A DNA stretch of 64,000 bases from Anaerolineae bacterium (lineage in GTDB: Bacteria > Chloroflexota > Anaerolineae > Promineifilales > Promineifilaceae). Under the pieces are notes generated by a model that did no database searches, was not told where the DNA came from, and worked only from the letters and a program-made list of their open reading frames with translations. The stretch spans positions 1-64,000 of the forward strand of contig JAHDWK010000002.1 of the NCBI GenBank assembly GCA_023382655.1, written 5' to 3'. Each line of letters starts with the position of its first letter. Position 1 is the stretch's first letter. This document shows positions 60,967-64,000 of this stretch, one piece after another. Both the position numbers and the translations under genes were made by a program.

Positions 60967-61425
60967 TTACCAGCGATCGCCACCGCCAGAGTCATCACGG
61001 CGACGGTAATTATCATCCCGCCGACCGCTACCACCCTTGTTGCGTGAATCGCCGCCGCCGCGATAACCACCACTGCTGCCGCCGCGATTGCCACCGCTGC
61101 CGCCGCGATAACCACCACTGCTGCCGCCGCGATTGCCGCCGCTGCCGCCGCGATAACCACCACTGCCACCGCTGCGTTCTTCACGTGGTCTGGCTTCATT
61201 GACGCGCAGTTCACGGCCGTCTATTTCTTTACCATTTAAGGCTGCGATGGCCTGCTCTGCCGCATCTTCTTCCATCTCTACAAAGCAGAAGCCGCGAAAA
61301 CGACCGGTGTCCCGATCGTTGATCATGGCCACTGACTCCACAGAACCAAATTCCGCAAACAAGTCACGAACCTCATCCTCTGTGGCCTGAAACGACAAAT
61401 TACCTACATATATTTTCTTGTTCAA
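60967..61425 (-). CDS. RRM-type RNA-binding protein with glycine-rich tail
   Basis: 152 residues from TTG 61425 (or 167 from TTG 61470). One RRM: RNP2 IYVGNL, RNP1 RGFCFVEM, about 1-80. The tail is RGG/YRGG-rich (about 85-150) and encoded by a 45-bp tandem repeat. Bacterial RRM proteins of this type are often cold-induced RNA chaperones. No ATG exists in frame before IYVGN, so a TTG start is required. The putative promoter is at 61501-61530. Confidence 0.82.
   Translation of the reverse strand: MNKKIYVGNLSFQATEDEVRDLFAEFGSVESVAMINDRDTGRFRGFCFVEMEEDAAEQAIAALNGKEIDGRELRVNEARPREERSGGSGGYRGGSGGNRGGSSGGYRGGSGGNRGGSSGGYRGGGDSRNKGGSGRRDDNYRRRDDSGGGDRW
61054..61173 (-). repeat. 45-bp tandem repeat in the RRM gene
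   Basis: Units start at 61054, 61099 and 61144 (45 bases each, third partial), nearly identical and read as YRGG-SGGNRGG-type peptides on the minus strand. Copy number may vary between strains. Confidence 0.85.
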
Positions 61426-61801
61426 CTTACCAAAATCTCCATTTTGCGCTTGTCTGCGGCCATGCTGCAAACTTGCCTAAAAACTATAAACCAGAACCGT
61501 AGCATAACATTTTTTTTGCAAACAGTCCAAAGATTTTTTTGGACATTTGGACAGCAGCAATTTTCAATTTGAATAAGGGATTGACTAAGGAGGATGAACG
61601 AGGGAGTTGCTTGAGCGTATGGTGAAAAGATTTCCATTACAACAATTTTTCACGGAAAGCCAGACCAACCACACCTTGCTTCTATTTGCTTACCGTGTGG
61701 CGGTAAGTTATGCTTTTGCCACCTTGCCCAGGGGCTGGTAATCGGACTTCAGATTACAGATGACGGGCTGCGGATTACGAACTTCGGATGGTATAAAATT
61801 C
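61426..61801. promoter_or_regulatory. Intergenic region with minus-strand promoter for the RRM gene
   Basis: On the minus strand, TTGGAC (61525-61530) and TATGCT (61501-61506) are 18 bases apart, about 75 bases before the RRM TTG. GTCCAAA-GATTT-TTTGGAC (61525-61544) is a palindrome at the -35 region. On the plus strand TATAAAA precedes argS at 61792. No convincing ORF. Confidence 0.45.
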
Positions 61802-63571
61802 ATGCAATCGCTAACAAAACAACTTACTACTCTGGCTCGCGAGGCTTTTGTGCAGAGTGGCTACGACGGCCGTTACGGTGAAGTAACCGTCTCCAACCGG
61901 CCCGACCTGGGACAGTTCCAGTGTAATGGGGCGTTACCGGCGGCAAAGGTATACGGCCGTAACCCCCGCGACATTGCCCAACAAATTGCCGATCTCTTGC
62001 AGGCACAGCCTATTTTCCAAGAGATCAGTCTGGCTGGGCCAGGTTTCATCAATCTGACCCTGACCGATGAATTTTTGGCCGGTTTTGTACAGCAGATGGC
62101 GGATGATGAACGGTTGGGGGTGACGGCCGTAGCCGAACCGTGCCGGGTGTTGGTGGACTACGGCGGGGCCAATGTGGCCAAGCCTATGCATGTTGGTCAT
62201 TTACGAGCGGGTATTATTGGCGAAAGCATCAAGCGGCTGTTTCGTTTTATGGGCGATGATGTAACCGGCGATGTGCATCTGGGCGACTGGGGTACACAAA
62301 TGGGACAAGTCATTGTGGAACTGGAGCGACGGCTGCCCGATTTACCCTATTTTGAGGCCAGCTACACTGGCCCTTACCCGGCCGTATCTCCCATTACTTT
62401 AGCCGATCTGGAGGAGATTTACCCCGCTGCCAGCGCCCAGGCCAAAGCAGACCCGGCGTATGCGGAGGCGGCCCGGTTAGCGACGGCGGAATTGCAGAAC
62501 GGCCGTCCGGGGTACCGCGCGCTCTGGCAGCATTTCCACGATGTTTCGGTGGCCGGTCTCAAGGAAGATTATGACAAGTTAGACATTCACTTTGACCTGT
62601 GGCTGGGTGAGAGCGACGTGCAGGATCTGCTGGACGACATGATCGCCCGCCTACAAACGCAGGGTTTTACCAGTGAAAGCAATGGCGCGCTCATCATGGA
62701 GATTGCCGAGCCAGATGACAAAAAGCCGATGCCGCCGCTCATGTTGCGCAAGTCTGATGGCGCGGTGCTGTATGGCACCACCGACCTGGCGACCATTGAG
62801 ATGCGCGTGCAAGAATTTGGCTCCGAGTTGATTTTGTATGTGGTGGATCACCGGCAGCGGCAGCATTTTGAGCAAATCTTCCGTGCTGCCTACAAAAGCG
62901 GCATTGCCCCATCCACGATAGGTTTGGAACACAACTACTTTGGCACCATGAACGGCAAGGATGGCAAGCCGTTTAAGACGCGCGAGGGCGGCACCATGAA
63001 GCTGAAGGATTTAATCGCCCTGGTGATTGAGGCGGCACTGGCGCGCATGGCCGAAAGTCACGTGGCCGAAGGGTACGACGATGCCGAACAGCAGGAGATT
63101 GCCCGCATGGTAGGGCTGGCGGCGCTGAAATATGCAGATTTGATGAACCAGCGCACAAAGGATTATGTGTTTGACCTGGATCGCTTCTCGTCATTTGAGG
63201 GGCGGACGGGACCATATTTGCTGTACACGGCCGTGCGTGCCCACTCCATCCTGCACAAAGCCACCCAACAAGGGTTGGCCCCTGGCCCGCTTTTGCCGCC
63301 AGTGGCCGACGCCGAACGCGCCGTGATGCTGCTCATTACCGGGCTGCCGGATGCGCTGCAACTGGCCTATGATACGCGCATGCCCAATCATCTGGCCGAT
63401 TATGTGTATGCCCTGGCCAATGAGTTCAACCGCTTTTATAACACCTGCCACATCCTGCGCGAAGAAAATGCGGGGGTGCAGGCTTCCTGGCTGGCGCTCA
63501 CGCAGCTTTTCCGGCGGGTGATGGAGCTGTTGTTGAATTTGTTGGGGATTGAGATACCGGAGAGGATGTAA
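61802..63571 (+). CDS. argS: Arginyl-tRNA synthetase
   Basis: Attaches arginine to tRNA-Arg. 589 residues, class I. The HIGH motif is HVGH (130-133) in ANVAKPMHVGHLRAGIIGES; the ArgRS N-terminal domain and a C-terminal DALR anticodon domain (about 465-589) are present. The loop near TREGGTMKLKDLI replaces a canonical KMSKS, as in many ArgRS. I chose ATG 61802 because homologues start near it; the frame is open from 61760. Confidence 0.96.
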   Translation: MQSLTKQLTTLAREAFVQSGYDGRYGEVTVSNRPDLGQFQCNGALPAAKVYGRNPRDIAQQIADLLQAQPIFQEISLAGPGFINLTLTDEFLAGFVQQMADDERLGVTAVAEPCRVLVDYGGANVAKPMHVGHLRAGIIGESIKRLFRFMGDDVTGDVHLGDWGTQMGQVIVELERRLPDLPYFEASYTGPYPAVSPITLADLEEIYPAASAQAKADPAYAEAARLATAELQNGRPGYRALWQHFHDVSVAGLKEDYDKLDIHFDLWLGESDVQDLLDDMIARLQTQGFTSESNGALIMEIAEPDDKKPMPPLMLRKSDGAVLYGTTDLATIEMRVQEFGSELILYVVDHRQRQHFEQIFRAAYKSGIAPSTIGLEHNYFGTMNGKDGKPFKTREGGTMKLKDLIALVIEAALARMAESHVAEGYDDAEQQEIARMVGLAALKYADLMNQRTKDYVFDLDRFSSFEGRTGPYLLYTAVRAHSILHKATQQGLAPGPLLPPVADAERAVMLLITGLPDALQLAYDTRMPNHLADYVYALANEFNRFYNTCHILREENAGVQASWLALTQLFRRVMELLLNLLGIEIPERM

Positions 63572-63582
63572 GTCTCTTGGTT

Positions 63583-63630
63583 TGTAGTGGCCGCTTCAGC
63601 GGCGTCTGACGGCGATAAATCGCCTACCAC
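63583..63630. repeat. Two short hairpins between argS and purM
   Basis: GCCGCTTCAGCGGC (about 63589-63602) and GGCGATAAATCGCC (about 63611-63624) lie back to back, inside a GTAG(T)GG / CCTACCAC outer inverted pair. Same style as the family E double hairpin. Confidence 0.5.
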
Positions 63631-63653
63631 GAACTAATTTCTAAGGGGTTTGA

Positions 63654-64000
63654 ATGACAGCCAAAAGTGCTTATGCCCAGGCGGGTGTGGATATTGCGGC
63701 GGGAACACGAGCCACGCAGCTGATGAGAGCCGCCGTACAGGCCACCTATGGCCCGGAAGTGTTGTCCGGTGTCGGATCATTTGGCGGTTTGTTTGAAGTG
63801 TCGGCGCTGAAAATGATGCAGCAGCCGGTGCTGGTGGCTTCAACCGATGGCGTGGGCACCAAAACGAAGGTGGCGGCAGCGCTCAATCGTTGGGACACCA
63901 TCGGCCACGATATTGTCAACCATTGTGTGAATGATATTTTGGTGCAAGGCGCACGGCCGTTATTTTTCCTCGATTATGTGGCTTCCTCTCAGTTGGACCC
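63654..64000 (+). CDS. purM: Phosphoribosylformylglycinamidine cyclo-ligase (partial)
   Basis: AIR synthetase of purine synthesis: closes the imidazole ring of FGAM with ATP. The visible 115 residues match the N-terminal domain: [71 protein letters not shown] 63654 follows AAGGGGTTTGA. The gene runs off the window end. Confidence 0.94.
   Translation, partial: MTAKSAYAQAGVDIAAGTRATQLMRAAVQATYGPEVLSGVGSFGGLFEVSALKMMQQPVLVASTDGVGTKTKVAAALNRWDTIGHDIVNHCVNDILVQGARPLFFLDYVASSQLD

Noticed and set aside
61054..61173. Possible CRISPR array
   Set aside because: The 45-bp units are directly adjacent with no spacers and encode an in-frame RGG tail.

Overview
The window is about 64 kb of a bacterial chromosome (roughly 56-58% GC by eye). 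No phage, plasmid, transposase, rRNA operon or CRISPR array is visible. Gene order at the left end is tuf - tRNA-Trp - secE - nusG - rplK - rplA - rplJ - rplL. The right end has groES-groEL under a perfect CIRCE operator, then argS and purM. GTG and TTG starts are used alongside ATG. This gene content, a fused-type 2-oxoacid:ferredoxin oxidoreductase pair, families such as DUF6325 and anSME, and a very abundant ACGGCCGT octamer all suit a member of Chloroflexota (Anaerolineae or Caldilineae-like). That placement is an inference, not proof.

Layout. 1-3.8 kb: translation and transcription operon with a structured L10-type leader. 3.8-12 kb: maf, an L-asparaginase, an orphan RfbH-type dehydrase with a complete C-X57-C-X-C-X7-C cluster motif, a frameshifted DUF2442-like gene, a Lon-like protease, a HEPN-type protein and an AlkZ-related protein. 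12-19.8 kb: an RlhA-type U32 protein, a 6-phosphogluconolactonase-like propeller, a lipid kinase and an anaerobic sulfatase maturase. 19.8-41.8 kb: a mostly minus-strand membrane and ion block. It holds four SulP anion transporters, KtrA/KtrB potassium uptake, a ClC channel, a voltage-gated potassium channel, an AtsA-like sulfatase, two DUF1269 proteins, HdeD-, SHOCT- and DUF6325-type stress proteins, a MalT-type regulator and a second lipid kinase. 41.8-47.6 kb: a phosphoglycerate dehydrogenase fused to a ParB/SbnI-type domain, an EEP-family hydrolase and FtsK. 47.8-52.6 kb: KorA/KorB, a VapBC-type pair and a stand-alone acyltransferase. 52.6-56.7 kb: two glycosyltransferases and a TPR protein. 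56.7-64 kb: groESL, a TPR protein, a small P-loop protein, a PP2C/SpoIIE-type phosphatase, an RRM protein, argS and the start of purM.

How the genes may work together. The sulfatase carries the Cys-type CxPxR site that an anSME activates, and the SulP carriers could import the released sulfate. SulP, ClC, Ktr and Kv genes together suggest ion and osmotic homeostasis. The fused enzyme joins two activities that both concern O-phosphoserine.

The strongest genome-scale signals are not genes. (i) The palindrome ACGGCCGT occurs about 110 times by hand count, about 70 times expectation, and is nearly absent from a few blocks that may be imports or strongly constrained genes. (ii) Several families of dispersed hairpins built from short tandem units sit at gene ends and repeatedly supply the stop codon. 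(iii) Two genes are broken by single-base changes in homopolymer runs.
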